Shown piece by piece: positions 11,438 through 23,100 of a DNA stretch of 64,000 nucleotides. The translations under genes and the position numbers were made by a program. This DNA is from Megaleporinus macrocephalus (taxonomy: Eukaryota; Chordata; Actinopteri; Characiformes; Anostomidae), in NCBI GenBank assembly GCA_021613375.1, contig CM038717.1, positions 37,954,699 through 38,018,698 on the forward strand. The letters are read 5' to 3'. Each line of letters opens with the position of its first letter. Positions within the stretch are counted from its first letter, which is position 1. Under the pieces are notes generated by a model, which made no database searches, was not told where the DNA came from, and was given only the letters and a program-made list of their open reading frames with translations.

Positions 11438-13454
11438 GTTAAGAGAGTTAAGCATATATACCTACACTGGGGCTTCACGTTCACATACACAGTTTAAACA
11501 TCCATCAATTTGCTATGTGTCTTTATCTACAGCTCTGGTGCTACAGGTTATATATTAGGAGTTGTTGAGGTGGCAGCTTCATCCAGACTCCAGACAACCC
11601 AGAGTTTGTGCATCACATAAGCCTCGCTTGGAGGCTCAGATCAACTTTCAGCATGTCTGATTCATTCACGACAGAACTTCTGCAGTCTGAACACCAAAAA
11701 ATTAGATGTAATCTGATTTTCCCGTCCAACTCAAGCCACATTTTCAGGTCGCTCTGATTTAAATCAGATTCCTGGGGACACATTTTCACTGGCTAAAAAA
11801 AAATCAGCGATGCACATACCTGGATTACCACTTGAACAAGAACAGTAGAAGGTTTTAACAGGCATGAAGGGAACACGTTAACTTTATTGTAGAGTATGTA
11901 CTCTTCAGTGTCTGCTTCATTAAGGTCTGAACATCACTGTTACAGCCTATAGCTTGTTAGCTGTCTGGTACCCAGGTGAGTGTGCCCTAATGCCATGTTC
12001 TGAATATTAAACATGGCATTAGAGATCAATAGTGGTCAGTTTAACCGCTTCAGTGGTCAGAGCTTTTATTACACACTTTTATTTGATTTTTATACCATGT
12101 AATAACTGCTTAATAAACAGAATGTAACAATATTAAAAGATGAGTACATCGAGTTTTCTCTCTGAAGGTTCTCTTACCCGTGTAAAGTTGAACTTGTGCA
12201 TGCTCTGGACGACACCTCTTTCTGCGTTCTTCATGTTGTGGGAATCTTTGGGTGCTCTCAGGAGCAGCGTATCTTCAGTCTGCACACATACACAGCCCTG
12301 CGCGCACACACACACACCAACACAGACACACACACATCAAAAGTTTCAGTTTCTTTCTGCTCTTCAGTAAAGATAAAACATGGAGCACAGCTGTATCAAC
12401 AACTCAGCAACAAAATTTTGAAGTGGTCAGCGTACCTGCTCCTCTCCCCTGCCCTTCTCAGTTTCTGTAAGAGGACGGACCCGCAGAAACACCTTCAGCT
12501 TCTCCGCGGCTTCATCTCTGCTCCCTCTCCTGTCCAGTAACATCTTTGTTTGAAGAGCCTGATAGGAAGAGCTCTGTTAGTGTGATTTGTGTGTTTGATG
12601 AAGAGTTTAGGACCACCGAAGTGTGGAAAAGTACAAAGACATGAAAGGGAGCGGCTTGAATTTATGTGTTTTGTTCATAAAAGACTATATTACCAACAGC
12701 AACATCATCTAAGGTCCAGAGTTTCATGTTTTTGGTCTCTGGAACTAACATCAGCACAATAGCTGTACACTGGAGCTTCAATCAAATGGGTCTCCGTGGG
12801 TGAGCAGCTGCACACAAGTCTAAGATCACCATGTGCATTACCAAATGTCGGCTGGAAGGGTGTAAACTGCTACCATCTTTGGGCAGCATTTTGGGTAAAG
12901 AACACTCCCTGCTCCAGCCTGAATGTATCCCTGTGCATAAAGCCAGCTCCATAAAGACCTGGTCTGAGGAGTCTGGTGTGGAGGAACTCCAGTGGTCCTG
13001 CACCAAGCCCTGACCTCAACCCCACTAAACAACTTTGGGATGAACTAGAAACTAACATCAGTGTCTGACCTCACTGCTGCTCTTTTGACTGAATGGACAC
13101 AAATTCCCAGACACACTACAGAATCTTGTGGAGAGCTTCCCAGAAGAGTGGAGGCTGTTATAGCCACATGGGAGTGGGCAGGGTGGCAGCTCCATGGTAA
13201 TGCCCATAGGCTTAGAATGGGATGACACCCATTTCTTAGTGGTGTGATTTCAAGTACATGGCAGTTAAACATACCTCCTTTGAGGGTGTCTTCAGATCTG
13301 CTGCAGGAGCAATCACTGAAATCTCCTGCAGCCGCGCTCCAAAACGCTGGGAATGGACGAGCCCCCCAATGTCTGCCGCTGTAGATTCAAACACAGCGCC
13401 GCACTCCTCCTCATCTGACAGGACAGCGCCCGGCGATGGCAGTACTGCAGACAT
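597..13454 (-). CDS. KIF20A: KIF20A (MKLP2) mitotic kinesin-6, C-terminus cut by the window edge
   Basis: Plus-end kinesin of the central spindle, known to bring the chromosomal passenger complex to the midzone for cytokinesis. Coding exons, 5' to 3' on the minus strand: 13275-13454, 12436-12558, 12178-12297, 11157-11295, 9902-10077, 8468-8552, 8011-8223, 7802-7913, 7019-7093, 4864-5007, 4397-4565, 4154-4306, 3292-3431, 3039-3141, 2644-2929, 2042-2136, 597-734. All have GT/AG borders and matching phases and give 817 residues. Seen: start region with the FESTAAD motif shared with human KIF20A; beta-1 LRVRP (about 85-89); P-loop GVTNSGKT (176-183), the unusual KIF20A form; switch I NSSRSH (379-384); switch II DLAGSE (413-418); acidic neck about 540-563; then coiled coil. 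Human KIF20A is 890 aa, so about 100 C-terminal residues should lie left of position 1. No frameshift or stop was found. Its distinctive start and P-loop argue against KIF20B or KIF23. Confidence 0.96.
737..784. repeat. (CA)n microsatellite at a KIF20A 3' splice site
   Basis: About 23 CA repeats start 3 bp outside the exon ending at 734. In the sense (minus) strand the intron ends (TG)n then TATAG, leaving no ordinary pyrimidine tract. Further (CA)n runs lie at 441-463 and 2008-2035, the latter directly after the donor of exon 2042-2136. Confidence 0.95.
1564..2029. repeat. Second copy of a 466-bp direct repeat (first copy 1-466)
   Basis: Bases 1-466 and 1564-2029 look identical at a constant offset of 1563, including the non-repetitive AT-rich part (about 330-440) that follows the minisatellite. 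The match ends in the (CA)n tract. The first copy may begin left of the window. The two copies flank the KIF20A exon 597-734, so either a recent tandem duplication or an assembly duplication is present. Confidence 0.9.
3461..4022. repeat. 29-bp minisatellite in a KIF20A intron
   Basis: About 19 imperfect units of the type gaatgggtggagctaaactg plus ctgtagac fill the intron between exons 3292-3431 and 4154-4306. The same unit family reappears at 23129-23285 in CDC23, with a single unit-like stretch near 10350, so it has spread within the locus. Confidence 0.9.
5200..6115 (+). mobile_element. hAT-type element remnant with BED zinc-finger fragment
   Basis: The right end reads as an inverted copy of a TAGAGATGGACCGAT terminus (6100-6115). 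The same terminus and flanking sequence recur in the other orientation from 57620. Inside, the plus strand at about 5530-5640 encodes a piece resembling a BED zinc finger (FNTTNLIQHLRVHH then AEY), typical of hAT/ZBED transposases. Stops and frame breaks make it a non-coding relic. The left border is unclear. It lies in the long KIF20A intron 5008-7018; the remainder, 6120-7018, holds diverged dispersed repeat and nothing else I recognise. Confidence 0.6.
7590..7680. repeat. Short gtatagtgtagtataaa tandem repeat
   Basis: Three to four imperfect units of about 22 bp lie in the KIF20A intron 7094-7801. The rest of that intron is AT-rich unique sequence. Confidence 0.7.
7969..7998. repeat. (GT)n microsatellite in a 97-bp KIF20A intron
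   Basis: About 15 GT units fill much of the intron between exons 7802-7913 and 8011-8223. In the sense strand this is a (CA)n run soon after the donor, a kind of sequence known to bind hnRNP L. Confidence 0.9.
8967..9354. mobile_element. Non-autonomous hAT-like element (family M1) with 8-bp target duplication
   Basis: This 388-bp element starts TAGGAGTGTAAG and ends with the inverse of TAAGACTG. Flanking octamers attgagac (8959-8966) and tttgagac (9355-9362) match at 7 of 8 positions. It is full of short palindromic TATCG/CGATA motifs and has no open frame. Other copies: 29047-29430, 45763-46140, 47374-50353 (interrupted) and a fragment near 21545. It sits in the KIF20A intron 8553-9901; 9355-9901 holds nothing further I recognise. 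Confidence 0.85.
10590..11120. repeat. 17-bp minisatellite in a KIF20A intron
   Basis: About 30 units of aaggacagagagctgta type. Since 17 x 3 = 51, all minus frames stay open, producing spurious frames of up to 255 codons rich in SLSFTALCP. One of these runs into the true P-loop exon 11157-11295. A (TA)n run follows at 11128-11146. Confidence 0.95.
11394..11437. repeat. (ATT)n microsatellite
   Basis: About 14 ATT units in the 882-bp KIF20A intron 11296-12177. The remainder of that intron has no recognisable feature. Confidence 0.95.
12780..13255 (+). mobile_element. Tc1/mariner-type remnant, 3' part
   Basis: Sequence such as ccctgacctcaacccc followed by caactttgggatgaactaga, and later agcttcccagaagagtggag, corresponds to the Tc1 transposase region encoding DLNPxxxxLWDEL. 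Stops interrupt every frame and no clear terminal repeats are visible. It lies in the KIF20A intron 12559-13274. Confidence 0.75.
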
Positions 13455-13463
13455 TGCAACTCC

Positions 13464-14887
13464 CTGTCGACAACAAGAAGAAGAACAGTAATAACAACCT
13501 TATAACACCTTTCATACTTTTAATCAATGGAAGTGTTAGAACCGTTAAATGAAAATTTTGTTTAATTATATCACTGAGACGTAAAGACTGTTTGGTTCAG
13601 ACGTTCTTTACAGTAACCAGGGGTCACCATGTCCAAATATGACACAAATATAAACATTTTATTTATCAAACCCACCAGTTAACCTACACCTGTCCTCTGA
13701 GTCTTTATATGGAATTTTGATGATAATAAAATAGTAATAAACCCAAAAACAAATTTTGCTTTACATCATCCTGAATTTATCCCATGAATAAAATACATTT
13801 TAGGCCAAAATATTAACTTACTAACATCATAAATCAATATATATCCTATTAAACAGCACTGAATGACTTGTGTGTTATGTGTTAGTCTTAACTATTATAT
13901 ATTATATAGAACATTTGAAAAGACTGGTGGAGTTCCCCTTTAGGACACAGCTCTACAGTCAAACGCTGCTTGTGTTTTACTCCTGCAGTGCTCCTCACCA
14001 GAACTGCTTCTTTAAGAACTTCAGAAGCTAGAAAAACCAGCTCTGCACCAAACACTGGACAGGTAAGCTAGGTCAGGTGTTCAAACGGTTTGTCCTTTGC
14101 ATCCAGTCCTACTGCGCATGCGTATATAATTAGTATAGCGTGGTAACTGAGTTATTCACACTTGTATTGTTTTTAATAAAAATTAAGTGCAGACTTAGGT
14201 TAATATCACTAATTACTCACTTATGAACGGCTATTAAACCCACTCCTTGCAGTTGTATGTAGAGAATAAGCGCTACTGTGAGACAATTTTTACACCCCTC
14301 AGATTTAAAGTCATTCAAATGGTAAGGTATAAGTATATAACTTACAGCGACTCTACAATAAAGTAATCTCTCAGTGTGCGCGCTATAGTTACCTCCTTAA
14401 ACACTTAAAATGCTTATAGTACGAATAAAACTGTACATTTAATTACTTCTAACTGACTAACAGATCATCCTGTAACGTGTACAATACCGTATGCCCTACT
14501 CCTATGACATTAACCTTAACCAAATAAGGTGATGCTCATTATTGAAAATTAATAAAGCAGCATATATAACCTAATACTCTAAAATAGCTGCTTATGTTAA
14601 TTACTAACCGTTAATTCAGGTTAATTATCATGTAAAAAACCTGATATAGTACATTAAGCCTGTGCAGTCTTCTAGTTATCAGAGAAGAGTGACTGACCAA
14701 CAACAGAAACAGTATAAAGGTTAGTAATGTATGTTAAAATATATAATATACTAATTTAAGTTTGCTAGGTTATTAAATTTAGAGAAGCTGAAGTTTCAGG
14801 TTTAAACCGTGCTAATGCTAATGCTAACCCGGAACCCTCAAATCTCAAATTTTCTTTAAGAAGTATCGGATTTAGTTCGTTTCTTAC
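13464..14887. other. First KIF20A intron, no gene seen
   Basis: AT-rich sequence. The part around 13600-13720 matches a dispersed repeat also seen near 40900 and 56200. An NRF-1-like GCGCATGCG lies at about 14114. No exon-like open frame is visible on either strand. Confidence 0.6.
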
Positions 14888-15010
14888 CTCAGTCTGATAC
14901 TCCTTTGTCGAAGAAGAGTGCTCGGAGGTAAATGTCTCCTTTATAAACAGTCTATAAACTAAATGTCTCCGTGTTTGTTATGTTAATGGTGCTAACGCAG
15001 CAGCTAACAC
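14888..15010 (-). other. KIF20A: KIF20A 5' untranslated exon (right end approximate)
   Basis: A strong donor, gtaag read on the minus strand (plus-strand cttac at 14883-14887), closes an exon just downstream of the promoter-like segment. The first coding exon begins at 13463, after an acceptor ending tcgacag, with only 9 nt before the ATG at 13454, so an upstream noncoding exon is required. This is the best candidate. The transcription start is inferred and cannot be fixed from sequence. Confidence 0.6.
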
Positions 15011-15039
15011 CTCCCTCACTATCTAACAACTGAAGCCAA

Positions 15040-15165
15040 CGCATTCAAACAACGCGCTCCGCTCTCTCCGCCAATCACAGCGCGAGAACATCAACCAATC
15101 AGAGGCGCCGGAGCGCTCGACGCGGCAGCTGATTGGTGTGCTGCGCCAACGCGGTTTGAATTTGA
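15040..15165 (-). promoter_or_regulatory. KIF20A promoter with CCAAT boxes and CHR elements
   Basis: Three CCAAT pentamers lie at 15071-15075 and 15095-15099 (plus strand) and 15132-15136 (minus strand). A TTTGAA cell-cycle homology region (CHR) reads on the minus strand at 15044-15049, and another on the plus strand at 15155-15160. There is GC-rich sequence between them and no TATA box at a convincing distance. CCAAT boxes (NF-Y) spaced about 25-35 bp with a CHR near the start site are the known layout of DREAM/MMB-controlled G2/M genes, the class to which KIF20A belongs. Motifs are seen; function is inferred. Confidence 0.65.
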
Positions 15166-15299
15166 GCAAAACTCTATAAAATGATATAATCCAGAAAAAA
15201 TAAAAGTGAAACACCTACAAAACAAACAAGAACCTCCTTCTAACCCCCACCCAAAAAACAGAATTAGGAAGTAAACATTGAAATGGAATGTAGTATATA

Positions 15300-15321
15300 A
15301 TAATAATAATAATAATAATAT
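15300..15321. repeat. (AAT)n microsatellite
   Basis: About seven AAT units upstream of the KIF20A promoter. Confidence 0.9.
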
Positions 15322-15504
15322 AGTCATAGATAAACACAAACACAGAAGTTTCTTTGTAATTACATGTAACTACATAAATGTAATCATTTGTGAACCTACA
15401 TGACTGTACAACTTTCACATTTCTGAAAGAACCAAAAAAGAAAAAAAAAATTCTGATGTGTGAAAACACAAGTGACTAGTTCTTAATTCAATTCTATATA
15501 TTAT

Positions 15505-16327
15505 ATTGCCAAAAGTATTTATTTACCCATCCAAATCATTGAATTCAAGTGTTACATTTACTTCCCTGGACACACCTAGACATGCAGACTGCTTCTACAC
15601 ACATTTGTAAAAGAATGTGTGGCTGTTAAGAGCTCAGTGAGTTCCAACGTGGTACCGTGATAGGATGCAGTGCAATGCAAAGCGTTGGATGCAGTGGTGT
15701 AAAGCATGCCGTCACTGGACTCTAGAGCAGTGGAGGTATGTTCTCTGGAGTGACCAATCATGCTTCTCCATCTGGCAACCCGATGGATGAGTCTGGGTTT
15801 GGTTGCCAGGAGACCGATACTTCTCTGACTGCATTGTGCCAAGTATAAAGTTTGGTGGAGTTGTTTTTCAGAAGTTGGGCTCGGACACTTAATGCTCTTA
15901 ATGCTTCAGCAGACCAAGAGATTCTGGATTCTTGTAAGAGACAGCCCCCTCCTGTTCCAACATGATGCTAACCAGTGCACAAAGCAGCTCCATGAAGACA
16001 TGTAGGAGCAAGTTTGGTGTGGAAGAACTTAACTGGACTGAGAGTCCTGACCTCAACCTGATAGAACACCTTTGGGATAAATTAGAGCAGAGACTGCGAG
16101 CCAGGCCTTCTCAGCCTGGCCTCACAGATGTGCTTCTGAAAGAACGGTCAAACATTCCCATAAACACTCTCCTAAACCGTGTGGAGAGCCTTCCCAGAAG
16201 AGCTGAAGCTGTTATAGCTGCAAAGGTTGGGCCGACATCATATTAAACCCTATGTATTAAGAATGGGACGTCACTCAAGTTCATAAGCATGTGGCAGATG
16301 AGTGAATTCTTTTGGCAGTGTAGTGTA
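15505..16327 (+). mobile_element. Tc1/mariner element, internally deleted pseudogene
   Basis: Terminal sequences TATTGCCAAAAGTATT at the left and the inverse of TACACTGCCAAAAG at the right frame an element of about 820 bp, where intact relatives are about 1.5 kb. The plus strand shows broken Tc1 transposase segments: ALEQWR-like sequence near 15725, then ESPDLNLIEHLWDKLEQRL (about 16042-16098), holding the DLNxIEHLWD block near the last catalytic acid. The N-terminal DNA-binding part is missing and frames shift. It lies between KIF20A and CDC23. Confidence 0.9.
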
Positions 16328-17877
16328 TATAATAAAAGCCAGTAGAGGCTGATGTGGATTCATGTCAACATAAAAGTATCTTCATCCCTCTGGAGGTACA
16401 CGTATTAAAGTGATTCTACCACATGACCACAAGGTAACCAGACTGCTACACAATCAGTACACCAAGCTGTCCAGTCTTCTGTATCAAAACACACATTCTC
16501 AGCCACAGTGTCACATACAGAGTTATACAGTTTATAGTTTAGACTTTCAGTTCCTACTTTTCTGTTTTGGCTCTAATTTTATTCTGTAGTGTGGGTTCAG
16601 CTCCCGGACTGCTTTACTGTTCTTCACGTCTTTCACTCATTTCATTTCACATTGAAAGGATCCACAAACAGAAGAACAGGGTTTAACTAACATCAGTTCC
16701 AATATGGATTATAATTCTCCAGCTGTTTATTCATGTCCTAATGTTTTTGGCTATAAAGTCATGTGGTCACTCTGTAGTCAGGTTAATGCCCATATTAGGA
16801 ACTGCTGGACTCAGATGGGCTCTGCAGTGGACAAACATGGCAATGAAACTCTGAATCACATGAAAGTAAATCTGCTATTAAACTGTTATGCCAACACCAG
16901 CTTTTCAAACTGGGGCCTGAAGCTTCCAGCCTGGACGAAGCCTGCTGGTCTGTGAGGTTTCCAGTGCTATAATCTAAATACAGTGTGTTACAATGGTAGC
17001 TTGTGTTAGCTCTCATTAAGGATCTGATGATGTTGGGAGGAAATAATATATGTACAGCAAATCATTAAAAAAATCATTAACACATGTATTTTTCAAAACA
17101 CGCTATTTTCCTCAAACTGTACATCTGTATATACCCTTCCTGGCTGAAACACTCTGTTAGAGCTCCTGAGTCTTTAAACCCGACCTCCCCATGCACCCCA
17201 TGCGCTGTGATTGGTCAGTTCACCCACTCTATTCTGGCTGGTCAATCACCAGAGCAGCTGAAAGTGGTAGCAGCACCCTGCCAACAGGTTCTGCCCCCAC
17301 AATAAGGCAAAACGCATGTGTTACGAGATGATGTCACCTTGCAAATCCAAAACTCTGTGGTTCTCACATTCCTGCCCACTGCAGACATCCAGAGGGCCTG
17401 AAGGATCAAGGTTGGTGTAACATGCGGTACGTTGTGATGGCAGGATCAATTGTTTATTGTATATAAATGTCCAGACACCTGTAGATCAGGGAGATAGTCT
17501 GAAAGTAACTTTTCACCAGGCGTTAGTTGTTTGTTCTACATGAGCAGCATTAATGAGCTTAAAAAATGAAATTAATTTAATTAATTCATTCTGTCCAAAG
17601 AGACAGTAACGTTAACCACATTATCTTATTGCTAATCATGAAAAGGTTTAAACGAGTCATAAAGGTTAGTATTTTAAGTGCTGCATTTCCATAATACTGT
17701 AAACTGAACATCTGTAGATGTATATTTCTGTATAATGTTATTACTTTTATCTGTTTAATCTTAATTTTAGAAAAAAAAACTGCTAATAATTTATAACTTT
17801 ACAGTTTAATTCTTCATTATCAGTTCAGAAACCATACATGTCACTGAGAAGTACATCTACATACTACAACCAGTGCT
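16328..17877. other. Intergenic sequence between KIF20A and CDC23
   Basis: No convincing exon, RNA gene or transposon border is seen. Short frames at 16704-16955 and 17084-17305 lack splice or family support. Confidence 0.5.
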
Positions 17878-18345
17878 TTAAACACTGTGTCCACTCACTG
17901 TCCACTCTATTAGACACTCCTACTACTTGCTGGTTCACCTTGTAGATGTAAAGTCAGAGACAGTAGCTCATCTGCTGCTGCACAGTTTGTGTTCCTCTAG
18001 TCCTTCATCATCAGTGGACACAGGACGCCGTCCACAGGACACTGCTGTCTGGATAGTTTTGGTTGGTGGATGACTCTCAGACCAGAGGTGAGCACTGCTT
18101 TGTCTGAGCCACGTGACCCAGCACAACACACACTAACGCACCTCCACCATGTCAGTGTCACTGCAGTGCTGAGAATGATCCACCTCCTTAATAGTATCTG
18201 CTCTGTGGTGGTCCTGTGGGGGTCCTGATCATTAAAGAACAGAGTAATAAAGTATACAGAGAATCAGATGAACTCCAGTCTGTAAGTGTAGCTCCTATAT
18301 GGAAAATGGAGATAATAAAATTGATGACCATTAGAATGACGGCTG
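17878..18345. mobile_element. Dispersed MITE-like element (family M2)
   Basis: The same sequence family, with marker blocks such as tccactctattagacactcc and cagtgctgagaatgatccac, recurs at 29995-30520, 37381-37700, 62490-62665 and 63750-64000. The shortest copy (37381-37700) shows that the family consists of two arms in inverted orientation, as in hairpin-type MITEs. No open frame is present. Confidence 0.75.
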
Positions 18346-18554
18346 ACCAGGCTTTCTTTCACAATGAGACTTTTTAATGGGAGGAGTCTGTAACGTGTCC
18401 TAGTCTGAAAGGAATACTTCAGTGCTTTTCCAACCTAATCCCAGTCTGCCTGATCGGGATCGGCGGTGCTTATGAAGGAAGCTGATCCACTTTCAACTAT
18501 TTACATAAATTATTCAGTTAAGGATTCAGAAAACTGAGTTTTGAAGGTATATAA

Positions 18555-19098
18555 AGGTTTTATTTAGATTTCGGAACTAGTTTTTCCAGTATAGTGATGT
18601 GGGCGGGGCCCCCTAATCACCATAGACAGCCCTTGCAGTGATTCTCTGGTGTAAAGATGGACGAAGACCAGCTTTAGTAAGACATTCTCTCGATGTGTCT
18701 GGAGTTTCCAGTTCTCTGTATTTAGTCATTGGCACTGGCCTCCATTACAACTGAGTGGATAAACCTCTGGTCTGGAACACTAATGTCTCTGTTTCGCTCT
18801 AAAGTAAGACACGTTCGAGGCAGACGGAGATCAGACTGAAGAAGAAGTATTCCTTTAACATTCACATTACCAAAAGCAACATACAAATAAACAAGCAGTG
18901 TCCAGCTCTGTGTCCAGCTCCACCGTCCAGCACGGTCAGCTCTTTCCTCTCTACAGTTCGGTACTGGGTGTAGTAGATGTGCTTGTGCAGGAAAACCACC
19001 GGACTGTGCTGGGCTCTCTGAGAAAGGAGTGATGACCCCTGGCTTAGGAGAGCTTTCCCAAACCACTGGACTGGAAACGACCACTTCCGCCGGGAATG
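18555..19098 (-). other. CDC23: Probable CDC23 3' untranslated region
   Basis: After the CDC23 stop (19099-19101), the first minus-strand AATAAA I find is at 18559-18564, giving a 3'UTR of about 540 nt. The boundary rests on this hexamer only. Confidence 0.45.
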
Positions 19099-19275
19099 TT
19101 ACGGTGTGACAGAGGACAGATCCAGTGGGGACACTCTTCTGACCGGTGTGGTGTTGCTGGACAGAGGGTTGAAGACGTTAGGTAAGGACACGTCGGTGGA
19201 GGACGGCTCTCCTTGCTCCCGTACGGCTGAGATCTGCCTCAACAGGGCCTTTCCCTCCTCACGGGCCTACAGGAA

Positions 19276-19342
<67 letters not shown>

Positions 19343-19546
19343 AGTGAGTGAGAGAAACAAGTGAGAGGAAAAAGAGAGAAAAGTGAGTGATAGAGAGAAA
19401 GAAAAAGAAAAAATAAGTGAGAGACAGAGCAAGAGAGAGAAAGAGGGAAAAGTAAGTGAATGAGAGAGACAAAGAGAAAGTGAGTGAGACAGAGACAGAA
19501 AGAAAGAAAAGTGAGTGTGTGAGAGAGAGAGAAAAGTGAGAGAGAT

Positions 19547-19580
<34 letters not shown>

Positions 19581-19935
19581 AGAGAGAAAGAGAGAGAAAG
19601 AGAGAGATAAAGAGATAAAGAGAGAGAGAGATAAAGAGAGAAAGAGATAAAGAGAGAGAGAGATAAAGAGAGAGATAAAGAGAGAAAGAGAGAGAGAGAT
19701 AAAGAGAGAGATAAAGAGAGAAAGAGAGAGATAGAGAGAAAGAGAGAGATAAAGAGAGAAAGAGAGAGAAAGAGAGAGATAAAGAGAGAGAGAGAGATAA
19801 GAGAGAAAGAGAGATAAAGAGAGAGATAGAGAAAGAGAGAGAGAGATAGAGAGAAAGAGAGAGATAAAGAGAGATAAAGAGAGAGATAAAGAGAGAGAGA
19901 GAGAGAGATAGAGAAAGAGAAAGAGAGAGAGATAA

Positions 19936-19974
<39 letters not shown>

Positions 19975-20091
19975 TAGAGATAAAGAGAGAGATAAAGAGA
20001 GAGATAAAGAGAGAGAGATAGAGAAAGAGAGATAAAGAGAGAAAGAGAGAGAGAGAGATAAAGAGAGAGAGAGAGAGAGAGAAAGAGATAA

Positions 20092-20133
<42 letters not shown>

Positions 20134-23100
20134 AAAGAGAGAGAGAGAGAAAGAGAGAGAGAGAAAGAGAAAGAGAGAGATAAAGAGAGAAAGAGAGAGA
20201 GAGAGAGAGAGATCAGACATTCAGACCTAATTTTTGCTTTAAGTCACGTTCATGGGTTTGTTCAGGACTCAGTTCAGTAATACTCAGTAATACTCAGTAA
20301 TACTCAGTAATACTCAGTAATACTCAGTAATACTCAGTAATACTCAGTCCAGCTAACGTGCAGTACTGTCTGTTTTACAGAGAGACATTTATTTTCACTG
20401 GCATGTTTAAAAACACTAACCACAACAGATTATTAGAGATTATTAGATATTATTAATATCTGAATTGCTCAGACTACAGTTTTACATACATTCAGTAACT
20501 CAGGCAGTGCAGAGCCCTCGTGGTGTTCAATCTCCAAAAATATGAATTTCTAAACGCAGCCACGAGCAGTTCTAACTCTACTGTTCTAACTGTTTATAAT
20601 GACTATATAACACACATATATAAATCTGTAAACAAACCTATACATGTGGCTCAACTACGACACCCTGGTATATAACAATGAACTCTCGAGTGTTGACATC
20701 AGTCTGCGTGTGTACTAGCGAACGTGGTTCCTCGTGACTGTGTGCAGTACAGACTCACATCGTTGTAGTCGCAGCAGCGCTGAGCGCAGAGAGACGCCTC
20801 GTCGTACAGCTTGTTCTTGAAGTAGTACTGACCCAGATAGCGCAGCGCGGTGCTCACTTCAGCGTGTTCCAGCTGCTCCTGAGAGAGTCCACAAACACAC
20901 TCCACCAGTTCACCTTCAGCGTACTTCCAGAATACTGACTAAACCACAGTCCAGTCTCATTATTACTACCACTCAGACGTAGGTGGCAGCGTTCTGGTCT
21001 GGGGAATGGCTCCATATACCTGTGACCACCTACCAGCACCTTACTCAGTCTCCCAGTCCATCCAGCTGCTGTCTGTGCTGTACACGGCAGTCACTCTGGA
21101 TATTAGGCGGTGGTCATAATAATGTGACTGCACTGTATAGCTTTACATAAACATAGAAACTCTATAAAAATATTCCATAAAAATATTCACAAATCTGCAG
21201 AGAAGTTTTTAGAGCTGAGAGGAAAAAAGTGACAGCAAGACGTTTACCGTGAAGAGCCATGCAGACAGTAAAACCTTTATCAAAGTCATATATATATATA
21301 TATTTTTTTTTTGTTTATTTAATAATGTTTCAGCCTGCTGTGCATTTCTGTCTTCATCCACAAGAGGAAGAGGAGCTCAGTTTCCATGCATGTGTCTTAA
21401 CGACATATCAAATAATAAACTAGCCAAATTTCTCAGAGAGTATGTTTCAGTAGACAGTAAATATGAAATCACATCATATGACTGATCAGGTGTTTCTGTT
21501 TTTGTGGCCATAGATGCAATGGATATGTAGAAATATGTAGAAGGTAAGATAAACATGGATATATCGAATATCATGATATTATGTTTAGTGATACTGTATC
21601 GATTCACAAAAACACAGTATTAATACACAGATTCCTGGCAGACAGTAAATCATTGTGTGTTGTGTTTAAACCTTTGACCACTAGATGGCAGTGTTGTAAT
21701 CCATTTTCAGCTCCACTCGAGAAGCTGCTCAAAGGTTTTCTTAAGTTTTCTGTAAAGCTGCTCTAGATCTCTCAGAAGGCTTTTATTTTTTTTATCAGAA
21801 TGCTACCAAGCAAGTTCTGTGATGTTTCAGTTCTTTGCTTGAGTTTATGTTTAACAGCTGGCTAGTGTAAGCACTGCTTTACACACGGACTGTAATTTCT
21901 TTATAAATGAAGAACCTGAGGGAATTTTCCTATCGGCTCAATAATCAGGACTGTGTGCAGGTAAGAACCTGGAGATATGATATGTATGATTATTCAGGGG
22001 TTACGATTCAGTATGCTGCGATACTATATAAGAAAAAACTGATGATGTGTTGTTTTTTAATCTTGTTTTTGAAGATTATAGTATAAAATCATACACTTTA
22101 TACGTTTGCTAATGTAAGTGGGGCACTCCTACGCTACTCGATTACATTGGAGTGGAGGAGTCTATTGTCTGCAGATAAGTTACAGCACTGCCATCTACTG
22201 GTCAGGGGTTAAACACAATACAAAGTGGTCCACTGTCTGCACCAAATGTTACATTAACCTGTTAATTAATAATCAATACTGCGTTTTTGAGAGTCAATAC
22301 AAAATCAAAAAATATATAATACAGCTGTACACGGTTCGACTCACCCCACAGGAGAAGATGTCTTGAATGTAGATGATGTAACATTGAGCTGCGTCGTCTG
22401 ATTCATTTAACTGCTCATGAAGTCTGAACACATTAATACAGGTTAAAAGACCATTAATCAAAAAGACTATTAATTAAATAAACCATTAATCAAACAAATT
22501 ACTAATCAAACAGACCATTAATCAAATAAACCATTAACCAAACAAATTACTAATCAAACAGACCATTAACCAAACAAATTACTAATCAAAAAGACTATTA
22601 ATTAAATAAACCATTAATCAAACAAATTACTAATCAAACAGACCATTAATCAAACAGACCATTAACCAAACAAATTACTAATCAAACAGACTATTAATCA
22701 AACAAATTACTAATCAAACAGACCATTAACCAAACAAATTACTAATCAAACAGGCCATTAATCAAATAAACCATTAATCAAATAAACCATTATTTAAACA
22801 GACCATTAATCAAACAAATTACTAATCATACAGACCATTAATCAAACAAATTACTAATCAAACAGACCATTAATCAAACAAATTACTAATCAAACAGACC
22901 ATTAATCAAACAAATTACTAATCATACAGACCATTAATCAAACAAATTACTAATCAAACAGACCATTAATCAAACAAATTACTAATCAAACAGACCATTA
23001 ATCAAACAAATTACTAATCATACAGACCATTAATCAAACAAATTACTAATCAAACAGACCATTAATCAAACAAATTACTAATCAAACAGACCATTAATCA

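Noticed and set aside
19267..20220. Minus-strand frame of 317 codons, almost pure Leu-Ser
   Set aside because: Translation of the (GA)n purine tract in the last CDC23 intron.
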